Part shown: piece by piece, positions 29,237-38,867 of the stretch
Position numbering within the stretch: position 1 is the first letter of the stretch
Layout of the letters: every line of letters begins with the position of its first letter
NCBI GenBank assembly: GCA_031286165.1
Contig: JAITUU010000035.1
Location: 32,395 to 96,394, forward strand
Direction of reading: 5' to 3'
DNA: 64,000 bases
From: Bacteroidales bacterium
GTDB lineage: Bacteria; Bacteroidota; Bacteroidia; Bacteroidales; UBA1715
Translations under genes and position numbers: made by a program
The notes under the pieces: generated by a model
Databases searched by the model: none
The model's input: only the letters and a program-made list of their open reading frames with translations
What the model was told of the DNA's origin: nothing

Positions 29237-30820
29237 ATGAAAAAATGGACAACGGTAGTAGCAAGTTTGCTTTTGGCAGGAAGTCTTATTGCACAGAATT
29301 ATGAAGATGTGTTGCGTACATCAGAAGTTTTTCCGCGAGGAAATGCTCAATTTATGGCAATGAGTGGTGCAATGGGTGTTTTTGGCAATAATATGAGTGC
29401 TGTGAGTGTAAATCCGGCAGCGTTTTTGACGGCTACGCTTGCTACAACAAAACAAGAAACATCGCGCTTAGGGGGCGATATAAGTGCAATGAATGGGAAT
29501 GGTTTGCGCAGGTATGCAGTTGAATTGACTCCGGCGTTTTCGTATATCAAAACCAAAAATTACTTTCCCGGATACTATGAAGGGGGGCACGTGCGTGGAT
29601 TTTACAAACATCGGGTGAGTACAGCACTTCGTTTGCCCAATATGGGATTTATGGTGGCGCAAAACACCCCGAATGCCGGCGTATTGAGTGGCGTTTCATA
29701 CGGATTTACTATGAATAATCAAAATATATTTGATGCTGCTATTCGTTATGAAACACCGAGTTCTACAAGTTCTTTGACCGATGCGGCACTTGTGAATGCT
29801 GAATTGTTTGGTGTGAATTACGAGCGCGTGGAAAGTTTCCAAGATTTATTTTGGCACTCATATTTGCTGCACAAAGACAACGTAGGTTGGTTTACTGATT
29901 TTACGGAAGATTCTCCGCCCACCTACGGACAGCGTCAAACTGCTATAATTACTCGTTCGGGAGGAAGAAATGAATATGTATTGAATTTTGGCATGGATTT
30001 TTCGCGATATGTGTATGTGGGAGCAAATCTTTCGATTCAAAATTTGAATTATAGCCGGCAATTTGTGCTGGAAGAGCGCGATGAGAGTAATCTACTTCCT
30101 ATTTTGAATAATTTTATGTATCGCGAGAATGTAGATGTGGAAGGAAGTGGTTTAATGGGAAAATTCGGTGTTATTGTGCGTCCTATTGAATTTGTGCGCG
30201 TGGGATTTGCCTATCACACACCCACTACGTTTTTCTTAACCGAAGAATTTTCACAATCGGTGAATGCTCAGTTTGACCAAAATGCAGGCGGCAAGGGGCA
30301 AAATATCATGACCGGCTCGGCAGATTCATTCAATTCATACAATTATACTATTTCAACGCCGGATAGAGTGCTTGCAAGTTTGGGCTGTACCATTACAAAT
30401 ATGATAACGATAGGCGTTGATTACGAAAGTGTGAATTATGCAAAAGGATACATAAATACTCGTAATAGTGATTTTGCCTATACCAATGAGAATACCGATG
30501 TGATGAAAAATTTAAAGCGAGCCAATAATGTGAAAATAGGTGCCGAATTTTCCTACAATATGTATAGTGTTCGCGTGGGAACTGCGCTGTATGGCAATCC
30601 CTACGTGAATAGCAATAATGATGATGGCTTGTATCGTAGCGATATTTCGGCGGGGATAGGAATGAGAACCGAAAGTGGATTTTACTGTGATTTGGCGTGT
30701 GTAAAATCTACTTACAAACAAGAAAATATACTCTATACCGATTTGCACAACAATGCGGTGCGAGGGATTTCAAGAATAAAAAATACTGATTGTTCCCTAA
30801 CATTTGGATTTCGATTTTAA
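29237..30820 (+). CDS. FadL/OmpP1-family outer-membrane transporter, copy 2
   Basis: 527 aa, close paralogue of the protein at 26967: signal MKKWTTVVASLLLAGSLIAQ, hatch SAVSVNPAAFL, the shared block DVLRTSEVFPRGN and the C-terminal TFGFRF. It differs by a roughly 30-residue insertion after the hatch (TKQETSRLGGDISAMNGNG region) and a variable segment around 340-360. Probable transport of hydrophobic molecules. nif3-like starts 2 bases after its stop, so the two are cotranscribed. Confidence 0.85.
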   Translation: MKKWTTVVASLLLAGSLIAQNYEDVLRTSEVFPRGNAQFMAMSGAMGVFGNNMSAVSVNPAAFLTATLATTKQETSRLGGDISAMNGNGLRRYAVELTPAFSYIKTKNYFPGYYEGGHVRGFYKHRVSTALRLPNMGFMVAQNTPNAGVLSGVSYGFTMNNQNIFDAAIRYETPSSTSSLTDAALVNAELFGVNYERVESFQDLFWHSYLLHKDNVGWFTDFTEDSPPTYGQRQTAIITRSGGRNEYVLNFGMDFSRYVYVGANLSIQNLNYSRQFVLEERDESNLLPILNNFMYRENVDVEGSGLMGKFGVIVRPIEFVRVGFAYHTPTTFFLTEEFSQSVNAQFDQNAGGKGQNIMTGSADSFNSYNYTISTPDRVLASLGCTITNMITIGVDYESVNYAKGYINTRNSDFAYTNENTDVMKNLKRANNVKIGAEFSYNMYSVRVGTALYGNPYVNSNNDDGLYRSDISAGIGMRTESGFYCDLACVKSTYKQENILYTDLHNNAVRGISRIKNTDCSLTFGFRF

Positions 30821-30822
30821 CA

Positions 30823-31599
30823 ATGAAACTCCACGAACTGATAACCGCCATAGAAGAATATGCGCCGCTTGCGTATCAAGAAAGTTACGACAATGCGGGT
30901 TTGCTGGTGGGCAATGCGGAACAAGAAATTTCTTCGGCACTGCTCACCATAGATGTTACGCCGGCAGTGATAGAAGAAGCGATTGTGCTGGGGGCGAATT
31001 GCATAGTGGCGCATCATCCGCTTATATTTTCGGGATTGAAACACTTGCGTGGCGAAACTGACGTAGAACGCTGCGTGGAGCAGGCTATTCGGCAGAATAT
31101 TGCTATATATGCTGCGCACACGAATATAGATGCCGCTCGCTATGGCGTGAATTACAAAATAGCGCAGAAACTTGAGTTATGCGATGTGCAATTTTTGCAA
31201 GTCATAGACGAAGCCAGAGGCAACGGTATGATAGGAAATTTGCCGAAGGCAGTGCCGCTGCGAGAATTTTTGGAAGAAGTGAAACGAATTTTTCACTGTG
31301 AGATAATTCGCACTTCACCGCTCTGTAAATTGGAAATTATGCGTGTGGCAGTGTGCGGCGGCAGTGGCAGTTTTCTCATTCATGAGGCAAAAAAGCAGGG
31401 TGCCGATATTTTTTTAACAGGTGATGTGAAATACCATGATTTTTTTTACGCTGAAAATCAGATTGTTATAGCAGATATTGGACATTATGAGTCGGAACAG
31501 TTTACAAAAGATATTTTTTATGAAATTATAAACAAAAAATTTCCTACATTTGCACTCAATTTTTCACAGGTTACAACAAACCCCATTCGTTTTATATAA
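30823..31599 (+). CDS. Nif3-like dinuclear metal protein
   Basis: 258 aa from the ATG at 30823. NIF3/YbgI family: YDNAGLLVG, ANCIVAHHPLIFSGLK, AAHTNIDAA, and near the end the second metal cluster DIGHYESEQ. These His/Asp/Glu residues bind two metal ions in a toroidal hexamer; often labelled GTP cyclohydrolase 1 type 2 homologue though the true substrate is unclear. This is the short form without the PII-like insertion. It pairs with the zinc-ribbon gene 11 bases downstream, an arrangement common in bacteria. Confidence 0.93.
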   Translation: MKLHELITAIEEYAPLAYQESYDNAGLLVGNAEQEISSALLTIDVTPAVIEEAIVLGANCIVAHHPLIFSGLKHLRGETDVERCVEQAIRQNIAIYAAHTNIDAARYGVNYKIAQKLELCDVQFLQVIDEARGNGMIGNLPKAVPLREFLEEVKRIFHCEIIRTSPLCKLEIMRVAVCGGSGSFLIHEAKKQGADIFLTGDVKYHDFFYAENQIVIADIGHYESEQFTKDIFYEIINKKFPTFALNFSQVTTNPIRFI

Positions 31600-31610
31600 A
31601 ATTATACCTT

Positions 31611-32402
31611 ATGGCTACAAAAAAAACAGCAGAAACCGCAGCACCAATTACGGTAGAAGATAAATTAAAAGCACTGTATCAATTACAGGAAACCGATTCT
31701 AAAATTGATGAAATTCAGCGTTTGCGAGGCGAATTGCCACTCGAAGTGAAGGATTTGGAAGATGAATTGGCTGGCTTGCAAACGCGCATTGATAAAATTC
31801 AAGGCGAAATAGCACAACGCAAAGAAGACGTTGCCGCAAAGAAAAACGAAATAAAAGAAGCGCAAAATCAAATTAAACGCTATGAAGCGCAACAAATGGA
31901 AGTGCGCAATAATCGTGAATATGAGGCGATTACCAAAGAAATGGAGTTCCAAAAATTGGAAATAGAATTGTGCGAAAAACGTATTCGTGAATTTACCTTT
32001 GATATAGAAAATAAAACTGCGGTGCTTGAAAATACGCAGGCGAAATACGAAGAACGCATGGTGGATTTGAAACAAAAACAAAATGAATTGGACGAAATTG
32101 TGGGCGAGACCAAAAAAGAATTGGAAGATTTGAGTGCGAAATCGAAAGAATTGGAAGCTTTGATAGAGGCACGATTGCTTTCGGCATACAAACGAATCCG
32201 CTCGAATGCTCGCAATGGTTTGGCGGTGGTAAGCGTGTCGCGCGATGCCTGCGGTGGTTGTTTCAATAAAATTCCACCACAACGCCAATTGGATATTCGC
32301 AGTTACAAAAAAATTATAGTGTGTGAATACTGCGGTCGAATATTGATAGATAGTGATTTTGGAAACGCAAAACCTGCGGAAACGCCAAGCGAACAAGCAT
32401 AA
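31611..32402 (+). CDS. Coiled-coil protein with C4 zinc ribbon
   Basis: 263 aa. A long coiled coil (about 30-195, heptads with many Glu/Lys/Gln) is followed by a CxxC...CxxC zinc ribbon (ACGGC, then VCEYCGR), the PF02591-type C4 ribbon. The family is associated with Nif3-like proteins; proposed RNA or nucleic-acid binding is unproven. Terminator at 32426. Confidence 0.9.
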   Translation: MATKKTAETAAPITVEDKLKALYQLQETDSKIDEIQRLRGELPLEVKDLEDELAGLQTRIDKIQGEIAQRKEDVAAKKNEIKEAQNQIKRYEAQQMEVRNNREYEAITKEMEFQKLEIELCEKRIREFTFDIENKTAVLENTQAKYEERMVDLKQKQNELDEIVGETKKELEDLSAKSKELEALIEARLLSAYKRIRSNARNGLAVVSVSRDACGGCFNKIPPQRQLDIRSYKKIIVCEYCGRILIDSDFGNAKPAETPSEQA

Positions 32403-32425
32403 GTAGGCTGTAAATTCTGTATAAT

Positions 32426-32467
32426 AAACCTTCGGTGAAAGAAAAACTCTTTTATTGAAGGTTTTTT
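32426..32467 (+). terminator. Terminator after the zinc-ribbon gene
   Basis: AAACCTTC / GAAGGTTT stem with a long loop, followed by a T-run. Confidence 0.65.
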
Positions 32468-32469
32468 GC

Positions 32470-32477
32470 TATATTTG
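32470..32477 (+). promoter_or_regulatory. -7 element for the beta-helix lipoprotein operon
   Basis: TATATTTG, 25 bases before the ATG at 32503, immediately after the preceding terminator. -33 element unclear. Confidence 0.45.
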
Positions 32478-32502
32478 TATTCCTTTTTACAGAGAAATTT
32501 TC

Positions 32503-33921
32503 ATGAAATTATGCTTATATATACATATTTTACTTTGCTTTTTGCTTTGCGGATTGCTGTATTCTTGTCAAAAAGAATTGTATTCTACCGGTGCGAGCGA
32601 TGTGCTTACGTTTTCGTCCGACACGGTGATTTTTGATACTATTTTTACCGATAGAGCTACCATAACGCACCGATTTAAGGTGTATAACCGTAATAAAGGC
32701 ACCGTGAAAATTGATGAAATCTATATGGCGCAATCGGCGAAAAGTGAATTTTTTATGAATGTGAATGGAGCAAGCGGACCTTCGGTGCGAAATATGGAAC
32801 TTGCCGCCGGCGATAGCATGTATATTTTTGTGCAGGCAAAATTGCAGGAAAACGCGATTGATACGCCGCGATTGCATAAAGATTCGCTGCTGCTGCGCTA
32901 TAATAATCGCTCCGATAAAATTATACTTGCCGCGTGGGGGCAAGATGCGCACGTATTGCGTGGCACTACGCTGGAAGAAAATACTACGTGGAGCGGAAGA
33001 AAACCGTATGTGATATTCGATTCGCTGGTGGTTGCCGAAAACCAAACACTTACTATAGAAGAAGGCGTGAGCGTGTATGTGCACAATAAAGCGAATATTA
33101 TAGTGCGTGGTTCACTGCGCGTGCAGGGCAGTTTGGTGCAGCCGGTGTTGTTTACTTCCGACCGCTTGGAAGCGAATTTTCGATTTATTCCGGGTCAGTG
33201 GGGAAGTATTCTTTTTGAAGAAACGAGTACGAACAATGCAATTTCATACGCGATAATTCGGAATGGTAGCAATGGATTGATAATCAATGCAAAACAAAAT
33301 CAAGTTTCGGTGCACATAGCAAATACACAGATACTGAATATGAGTGTGCATGCAATTTTTGCCACTAATGCCGCCCTTACCTGTTTCAATACCGTGCTTG
33401 CCGATTGCGGCGGATATTTGGCGGCTCTGCATGGCGGGCAGTTTGCGTTTACGCATACTACGCTGAGTAATAGCGGTGCGGTTGCCGGCAGAAATACCAT
33501 TACATCGGTGTTTGTGAGCAATATGAATGCGGCGCAGCAAGAAGAAATTCCGCTCGAAACGTCTTATTTTCGTAATTCGATTATTTCCGGTTCGTATAGG
33601 AATGAAATACAAATAAAAACGAAAACTGCCGGCGATGTGTTGCCTATGGTGTTTGATAACTGTTTACTGCGCCAAACCTTTACCGAAAAAGATGCAGTGT
33701 ATTATAGTGAAAACACATTTATAACCAATATTGCGCAACCGCTGTTCAGCAATGTTGCTGCCACGCCATTTTCGCTTGCGCCTCGTTCTATGGCAATTAA
33801 TATTGGAAAATTGGAATATGCCACAGGGTTTGAGTTCGATATTTTGAATCATTCACGTATTTTAGATGAAAAACCTGATGCCGGTGCCTACGAATTTTTT
33901 GAATATGAAGGTGAAAAATAG
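32503..33921 (+). CDS. Lipoprotein with right-handed beta-helix domain
   Basis: 472 aa from the ATG at 32503. Lipobox LLYSC (Cys near residue 18). The N-terminal part contains VLTFSSDTVIFDTIFTDRAT, then a beta-sandwich; residues about 170-400 form beta-helix rungs (LTIEEGVSVYVHNKANIIVRG, VQPVLFTSD, LINAKQNQVSVHIANTQI). Comparable lipoproteins occur in Bacteroidota without known function; binding or cleaving of glycans is a guess. It overlaps the next gene by 17 bases. Confidence 0.75.
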   Translation: MKLCLYIHILLCFLLCGLLYSCQKELYSTGASDVLTFSSDTVIFDTIFTDRATITHRFKVYNRNKGTVKIDEIYMAQSAKSEFFMNVNGASGPSVRNMELAAGDSMYIFVQAKLQENAIDTPRLHKDSLLLRYNNRSDKIILAAWGQDAHVLRGTTLEENTTWSGRKPYVIFDSLVVAENQTLTIEEGVSVYVHNKANIIVRGSLRVQGSLVQPVLFTSDRLEANFRFIPGQWGSILFEETSTNNAISYAIIRNGSNGLIINAKQNQVSVHIANTQILNMSVHAIFATNAALTCFNTVLADCGGYLAALHGGQFAFTHTTLSNSGAVAGRNTITSVFVSNMNAAQQEEIPLETSYFRNSIISGSYRNEIQIKTKTAGDVLPMVFDNCLLRQTFTEKDAVYYSENTFITNIAQPLFSNVAATPFSLAPRSMAINIGKLEYATGFEFDILNHSRILDEKPDAGAYEFFEYEGEK

Positions 33922-34975
33922 TTTTTTCGATGTTTTTGTGTGTCTTGTTGCGTGCTTCGCTACGGCACATAGTGCAATAGCGGCAAATACTCAAAAAAGG
34001 TTTGAAACGATTGATACTGTGCAAAAGCAGCAATTTTCGCTGATGTTCTATAATCTTGAAAATTTGTATGACACCATAGACGACCCCACGAAAAACGATG
34101 AGGATTTTTTGCCCACATCGCCCAAAAAGTGGAATAGTGCTGCGTATTATACAAAATTGAAAAACATCAGTAGGGTGGTGGCGGCTTCCGGAGCGTGGCA
34201 TGTGCCCGATATTATTGGTGTTTCGGAAGTGGAGAATAGCCGCTGTTTGTTTGACCTTACGCACAAAACGCCGCTTGCGAGTAAGGAATATGAATACGTG
34301 CACTACGATTCGCCCGATAGACGGGGAATTGACGTAGCAATGCTCTACAATCCGCACACGTTTTCGGTGTTATATTCGCAGCCACTGCCGGTATATTTTG
34401 CCGGTGCTACGGTGTCCATCACGCGCGATGTGCTGTATGTAAAAGGTCTTATACTGCCAACGCATGACAGTTTGCACGTGTTTGTGTGTCATTTTCCTTC
34501 GCGGCTTGGCGGAAAAACTGCCAGCGATGAAAAGCGTGCTGCTGCAGCGCGAGTGCTGCGCTTGGCGGTTGATAGTATTCAAAATAACAATATACAAGCA
34601 CGCATTGTTATTATGGGTGATTTCAACGATACGCCTACCGATGCCAGCATAGCGCAGGTGCTGGGTGCTTTGCCGCGTTTCAATTACAATGATACTTGCA
34701 CGCGATGTTTGATAAATATAATAGACCGTCATGCACAAGGTACACACTGTTACAAAAACGAATGGGCATTTTTAGACCAAACCATAGTGAGCCACGCCGT
34801 AGTGAGCAATTACGTGGTGGAAAGTAAGGTTCAAAATCACGATTTTTTACTCGAAACGAATGCGAAAAACGCTGCAAAAACACCGTTCCGAACTTATAAA
34901 GGAACATACTACACCAAAGGATACAGCGACCATTTGCCTGTGGTGCTTTCATTGTTTTATTCTAAAAATGAGTGA
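33905..34975 (+). CDS. Exported endonuclease/exonuclease/phosphatase-family protein
   Basis: 356 aa from the ATG at 33905. A hydrophobic signal (about 5-27) implies export. EEP fold motifs: MFYNLENLYDT (metal-binding Asn and Glu), GVSEVEN, DRRGIDVAMLYN, FVCHFPSRLGG, IVIMGDFNDTP and the catalytic YSDHLPVVLSL. Could be a periplasmic nuclease or phosphodiesterase. Its overlap with the lipoprotein gene suggests coupled translation; the PfkB kinase gene follows by 3 bases. Confidence 0.87.
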   Translation: MKVKNSFFDVFVCLVACFATAHSAIAANTQKRFETIDTVQKQQFSLMFYNLENLYDTIDDPTKNDEDFLPTSPKKWNSAAYYTKLKNISRVVAASGAWHVPDIIGVSEVENSRCLFDLTHKTPLASKEYEYVHYDSPDRRGIDVAMLYNPHTFSVLYSQPLPVYFAGATVSITRDVLYVKGLILPTHDSLHVFVCHFPSRLGGKTASDEKRAAAARVLRLAVDSIQNNNIQARIVIMGDFNDTPTDASIAQVLGALPRFNYNDTCTRCLINIIDRHAQGTHCYKNEWAFLDQTIVSHAVVSNYVVESKVQNHDFLLETNAKNAAKTPFRTYKGTYYTKGYSDHLPVVLSLFYSKNE

Positions 34976-34978
34976 GTT

Positions 34979-35860
34979 ATGATATATTGCGTGGGAGAAA
35001 CAGTGCTTGACATAATTTTTAAACAAGCGCAGCCGCACACGGTGCGAGTGGGAGGTTCGGCACTCAATACCGCCGTATCGCTGGCTACGCTGGGCAATGC
35101 GCTTTCGTTTATTTCGGAAATTGGCAGCGACCACGTGGGCGATATGTGCATTGATTTTTTGCAGAGTAGAGGAATTGATATTTCTTTGCTGCAACGCTAT
35201 GAAAGTCGCCAAACGGCTATTGCGCTGGCATTTTTGAACGAAGAAAACAATGCTTCCTACCAATTTTATAAAGACGAAACGCCGCAGTGCGAATGTAGTG
35301 TTCCGCAGTTCCGGCGTGGCGATTTTGTGCTGGTGGCAAGTTCTTTTGCACTCAAAGAGCGCAATCGTGCGTTTTTGCAAAACCTGTTTTTTGCTGCGCA
35401 CCAATCAGGTGCTACTATTTTCTATGACCCCAATATGCGCCGCGCCATGCACCCTCACTTGCCGGAATACCGTGCCTTTCGCGAAAATTGCGAAAATGCA
35501 ACAATAGTGCGCTGCTCCGATGATGACTGCGTACATATATGGGGGCATTGCAATACTGCGCTCATTTACAAAGAATTACAAATATGTGGTGTGCAACTTT
35601 TTGTGTGTACATACAGCAGCGAAAAAGTTGAGGTGTTTGCACCTTCGGGCACGTATTCCTTCAATGTTTCTAAAATACCAACCGTGAGTACGGTGGGTGC
35701 CGGTGATACTTTCAATGCGGCGTTATTGCATAGTATTCATGCCGCGCACACAGATATACGCGAACTTTCTGAGGGATTTTATGCACAGGCACTTCCTTTT
35801 GCCATACACTGCGCCGGGCGCGTGTGTCAAAGTTTCGACAATTATTTGCTCGATTTTTGA
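34979..35860 (+). CDS. PfkB-family carbohydrate kinase
   Basis: 293 aa. Ribokinase-fold sugar kinase: N-terminal CVGETVLDII, VGGSALNTAVSLATLG (substrate binding), and the C-terminal signature TVGAGDTFNAALL with the catalytic Asp. Fructokinase-like in layout; the sugar cannot be told. The last 19 bases overlap the convergent glycosyltransferase gene, with no terminator between. Confidence 0.93.
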   Translation: MIYCVGETVLDIIFKQAQPHTVRVGGSALNTAVSLATLGNALSFISEIGSDHVGDMCIDFLQSRGIDISLLQRYESRQTAIALAFLNEENNASYQFYKDETPQCECSVPQFRRGDFVLVASSFALKERNRAFLQNLFFAAHQSGATIFYDPNMRRAMHPHLPEYRAFRENCENATIVRCSDDDCVHIWGHCNTALIYKELQICGVQLFVCTYSSEKVEVFAPSGTYSFNVSKIPTVSTVGAGDTFNAALLHSIHAAHTDIRELSEGFYAQALPFAIHCAGRVCQSFDNYLLDF

Positions 35861-36750
35861 AACAATCCGGAACTTACCCAATAGCGGAATTGCAAGAGGG
35901 TGAGGGCTGCGCGGAATTTCTGTAACATTAAGTATTTTACGGCGAGGAGAAAGGAAAAACCCCATTTTGCAATTTCTAAGGCGTATGCTCCTGCGAGTTT
36001 CGACCACGAATGAGCACAACGCAATCGTTCGCTTTGTCCGCTGCCTATTGCCTGTCGTCGAATAAATTCTTTGGTGGTGCGTGCCGTAGGAATTACGTGG
36101 TAAATCCACGCTTCGGGCACATAAAATACCTTCATGCGCTTTTCGCGAATACGGAAAAACATATCTTTTTCTTCGCCGCCCAAAAGATTTTTGCCCATGC
36201 GTCCGAGTGTGGTGTTGAAAGTCCCGCACTCTTGAAATACCGCTTTGCGAAATGCCATATTGGCTCCTATGGGATATGTTCGTCCTTTAAATTCTTTTAT
36301 TTCGCTGCCAAGGTCGAGAGTGGAGTAGAGCGGCGTTAATTCGCGCGGCATCCAATCGGGTTGCTCGGTTTCAAATTTCGGCACAATTCTACCACCCACC
36401 ACCATTGCTTGCGGAGTTGCAGTGAAAAATTGTATTAACGATGTGCAATACCGTTTCGATGCTATGGCATCATCGTCTAAAAATGCCACAATGGTACTAC
36501 GAGCCTTTTCTATGCCGGTATTGCGTGCAAACGAAAGCCCTTGCCGCCGCTCGCGCACAAATTGAATGTTCAATTCCGGATTTGTTTCAATAAACTGCCT
36601 GCAAATTTCGGGTGTGCTATCGGTTGAATTATTGTCCACCAATACTATTTCGTAGTCTTCGGCAGGCATAGTTTGGTCTTTCAAACTCAATAGAGCCTCT
36701 AAAATACAATCTTCGCGATTGTAGGTGCATACAATAATTGAAAGTTGCAT
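35842..36750 (-). CDS. Family 2 glycosyltransferase
   Basis: 302 aa. GT-A fold: N-terminal SIIVCTYNREDCILEAL, EIVLVDNNSTDST, ARNTGIEKARSTIVAFLDDDAIAS (metal-binding DDD), GANMAFRK and the GGEEKDMFFRI catalytic-base region. A short hydrophobic stretch near the C-terminus may attach it to the membrane. It shares one base with the porE stop (TAATG), so it is translationally coupled to porE. Confidence 0.93.
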   Translation of the reverse strand: MQLSIIVCTYNREDCILEALLSLKDQTMPAEDYEIVLVDNNSTDSTPEICRQFIETNPELNIQFVRERRQGLSFARNTGIEKARSTIVAFLDDDAIASKRYCTSLIQFFTATPQAMVVGGRIVPKFETEQPDWMPRELTPLYSTLDLGSEIKEFKGRTYPIGANMAFRKAVFQECGTFNTTLGRMGKNLLGGEEKDMFFRIREKRMKVFYVPEAWIYHVIPTARTTKEFIRRQAIGSGQSERLRCAHSWSKLAGAYALEIAKWGFSFLLAVKYLMLQKFRAALTLLQFRYWVSSGLFQKSSK

Positions 36751-38822
36751 TAGTTCATACTTATAATTTTAAACTCTACACGGCGGTTTTCGGCGCGTCC
36801 ATCGGCAGTGTCGTTGCTTGCCACAGGGTGGTCGAAACCGTAACCGGCGTATTGCAATCTACTTTTGTCGATTTGTTTTGATAAATAGGCAACCACCGCA
36901 GCGGCACGATTTTCCGAAAGATTTTGGTTATAGGCTCGTGAACCCACATTGTCGGTGTGTCCGCTAATCTCTATTACCATTTTCGGATTATCTTTCATAA
37001 TTTTTATCAAATTATCAAGTTCGGCGTTCGATTTTGGGTCGAGTTTGGCACTTGCGGTTTCAAAGAATACGTTGCGCAATACAATGGTTGCATTGTTACG
37101 CAGCGGCAATAAATCTACTTCTTTCACAATTTCTTGGTAATTGGTGGTTGCCGGAATGTTGAAGTTTTCGGAATAGAACAAATATCCGTCTTTTTTTACG
37201 GCTATACCGTAATCTTTACCCGAAGGCAACGGCACCAAAAATTCGCCGGTGGCGGCATTGGAATTGAGTGTGGAAATAATTTGTCCGGTGGAGTTGTCGG
37301 TAACTACTATGCTTGCTTCAAGAAAATTTTTGGTTTCGGCATCGCGCACAAGTCCTTTGAAAATGGTAAGTCGGTTGGTGCGAATTTCCACTGCTTCTTG
37401 TGCCACCACGCTGGTTTGTATAGGGTTGGTAAGTGCACTTATCAGCATATTTTCGGTGCTCATGCTCAGGTGTTTGGGAGGACCAAGAAAGCGAATTTCG
37501 TAAATATCGTAGCGACCCATGCCGCCATCGCGAAAGGCGGAATAATAACCGAAACGACCACTACCTACGGTTACAAATGCGCGTTCCGAAGCAGGAGTAT
37601 TGATTGGATAACCCAAGTTTACCGGTGTGGACCATGTGCCATCGTCTTGCAATTCGGTGCGAAATACATCGTAGTCGCCCATGCCTTTGTGTCCGGTGCT
37701 CGAAAAATACAGTGTTCTGCCATCGGGGTGGGCAAATACATCTACTTCATCGTATTCGGTATTGATAATGGGACCTAAATTTATCCATTTTCCCCATTTG
37801 CCATCGGGTCCCATTTCGCATTTAAAAATATCGTGTTCACCGTAGTTGGTAATTTTTAAATTGGCATCGCTGGTAAAATACACGGTTTTGCCGTCAAAGG
37901 AAAAACTTGCATTTCCCTCGTGTCCGTGTGCGGTATTCACCGGCGTGAAAAATTTGGGTGAGGACCACTCGTTTCCTCGTTTTTCGGAAATAAATATATC
38001 GCCGCCGTTTTTGCCGTTGTAAATAAGCAATCGCTGACCATCGGGCGAAAGACCCACCGTAGCATCGTTATCTTTGGTATTAATTGGTTTTGGCATTTCC
38101 TGTGCAGGCAGCCATTTTCCGTTTTTACGGGTAGAATACCAAATATTTTCATCGTATTCGCCGTATTCGTCTTTGTGAGAATTGAAGGAATTTGCGCGGC
38201 GCGAAGTGAAAAGCATCATAGATTGGTCGGCGGTAATTACCGGCGAGTGGTCGGTGCAGGGTGAATTGATATTTGCACCCATATTGTTCACAAAGGCTCG
38301 CGTGGTATCTTTCATAAATTCCATACCGTTTTCACTTTCGTAAATTCTGCGGTCTATCATTTTGCCTTCAAGTTTCAGTTGTCCCGGATTCAATAATGAT
38401 TTGTATTTGCGAAATGCGGTAATGGCATCGCCAAATCGCATGGACATTTGATAGCCCAAGCCAAGATTGTAGTAAATATCGGGTGCAATGGTGGGATTGA
38501 GCAGCAGTGCGGCTTCAAAATAAGGAACGGCTCGTTTTTCTTCTCTGGTATGTACATAAATTTTCCCTATTTTGTAATTCAATTCGGCATTGTACGGGTT
38601 CACGGCAAAGGCTACGAGAAATTGTTCGAGTGCTGCCGGAAAATCGTTGTTATCGAAGGCTTTATTTCCTTCTTCCCATGCGTGTTTGGCTGTTTTAAAT
38701 CCTTCGGGATTGTCGGGAAAATTCTTTTTATTAAATTCTATGTTTTGCGTTTGTGCCGCCATGCTGCCGCATAGTAATCCGAAACAAAGGAGGGTGAGAA
38801 GTCGCATATATACTGTTTTCAT
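36750..38822 (-). CDS. porE: PorE-like T9SS cell-envelope protein (TPR, beta-propeller, CTLD, OmpA)
   Basis: 690 aa, signal peptide (MKTVYMRLLTLLCFGLLCG; Met6 also possible). Domain order: TPR repeats (about 45-160), PD40/WD-like beta-propeller (about 185-450, units such as GLSPDGQRLLIYNGKNGGDIF), a carboxypeptidase-regulatory-like domain (about 485-560) and a C-terminal OmpA peptidoglycan-binding domain (about 575-690, FFETASAKLDP, ISGHTDNVGS). This order matches Porphyromonas PorE, which links the T9SS to peptidoglycan. It lacks an obvious lipobox Cys. Other OmpA/propeller proteins share parts of it, so PorE is likely, not proven. Confidence 0.78.
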   Translation of the reverse strand: MKTVYMRLLTLLCFGLLCGSMAAQTQNIEFNKKNFPDNPEGFKTAKHAWEEGNKAFDNNDFPAALEQFLVAFAVNPYNAELNYKIGKIYVHTREEKRAVPYFEAALLLNPTIAPDIYYNLGLGYQMSMRFGDAITAFRKYKSLLNPGQLKLEGKMIDRRIYESENGMEFMKDTTRAFVNNMGANINSPCTDHSPVITADQSMMLFTSRRANSFNSHKDEYGEYDENIWYSTRKNGKWLPAQEMPKPINTKDNDATVGLSPDGQRLLIYNGKNGGDIFISEKRGNEWSSPKFFTPVNTAHGHEGNASFSFDGKTVYFTSDANLKITNYGEHDIFKCEMGPDGKWGKWINLGPIINTEYDEVDVFAHPDGRTLYFSSTGHKGMGDYDVFRTELQDDGTWSTPVNLGYPINTPASERAFVTVGSGRFGYYSAFRDGGMGRYDIYEIRFLGPPKHLSMSTENMLISALTNPIQTSVVAQEAVEIRTNRLTIFKGLVRDAETKNFLEASIVVTDNSTGQIISTLNSNAATGEFLVPLPSGKDYGIAVKKDGYLFYSENFNIPATTNYQEIVKEVDLLPLRNNATIVLRNVFFETASAKLDPKSNAELDNLIKIMKDNPKMVIEISGHTDNVGSRAYNQNLSENRAAAVVAYLSKQIDKSRLQYAGYGFDHPVASNDTADGRAENRRVEFKIISMN

Positions 38823-38867
38823 ATTTTTTCTGATATTCCGTTATTCAATTAGTTTGTTATGATACGT

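Noticed and set aside
31683..32396. A 237-codon minus-strand ORF opposite the zinc-ribbon gene
   Set aside because: Phe-rich shadow of the Glu/Lys-rich coiled coil on the plus strand; it has no signal or motif.
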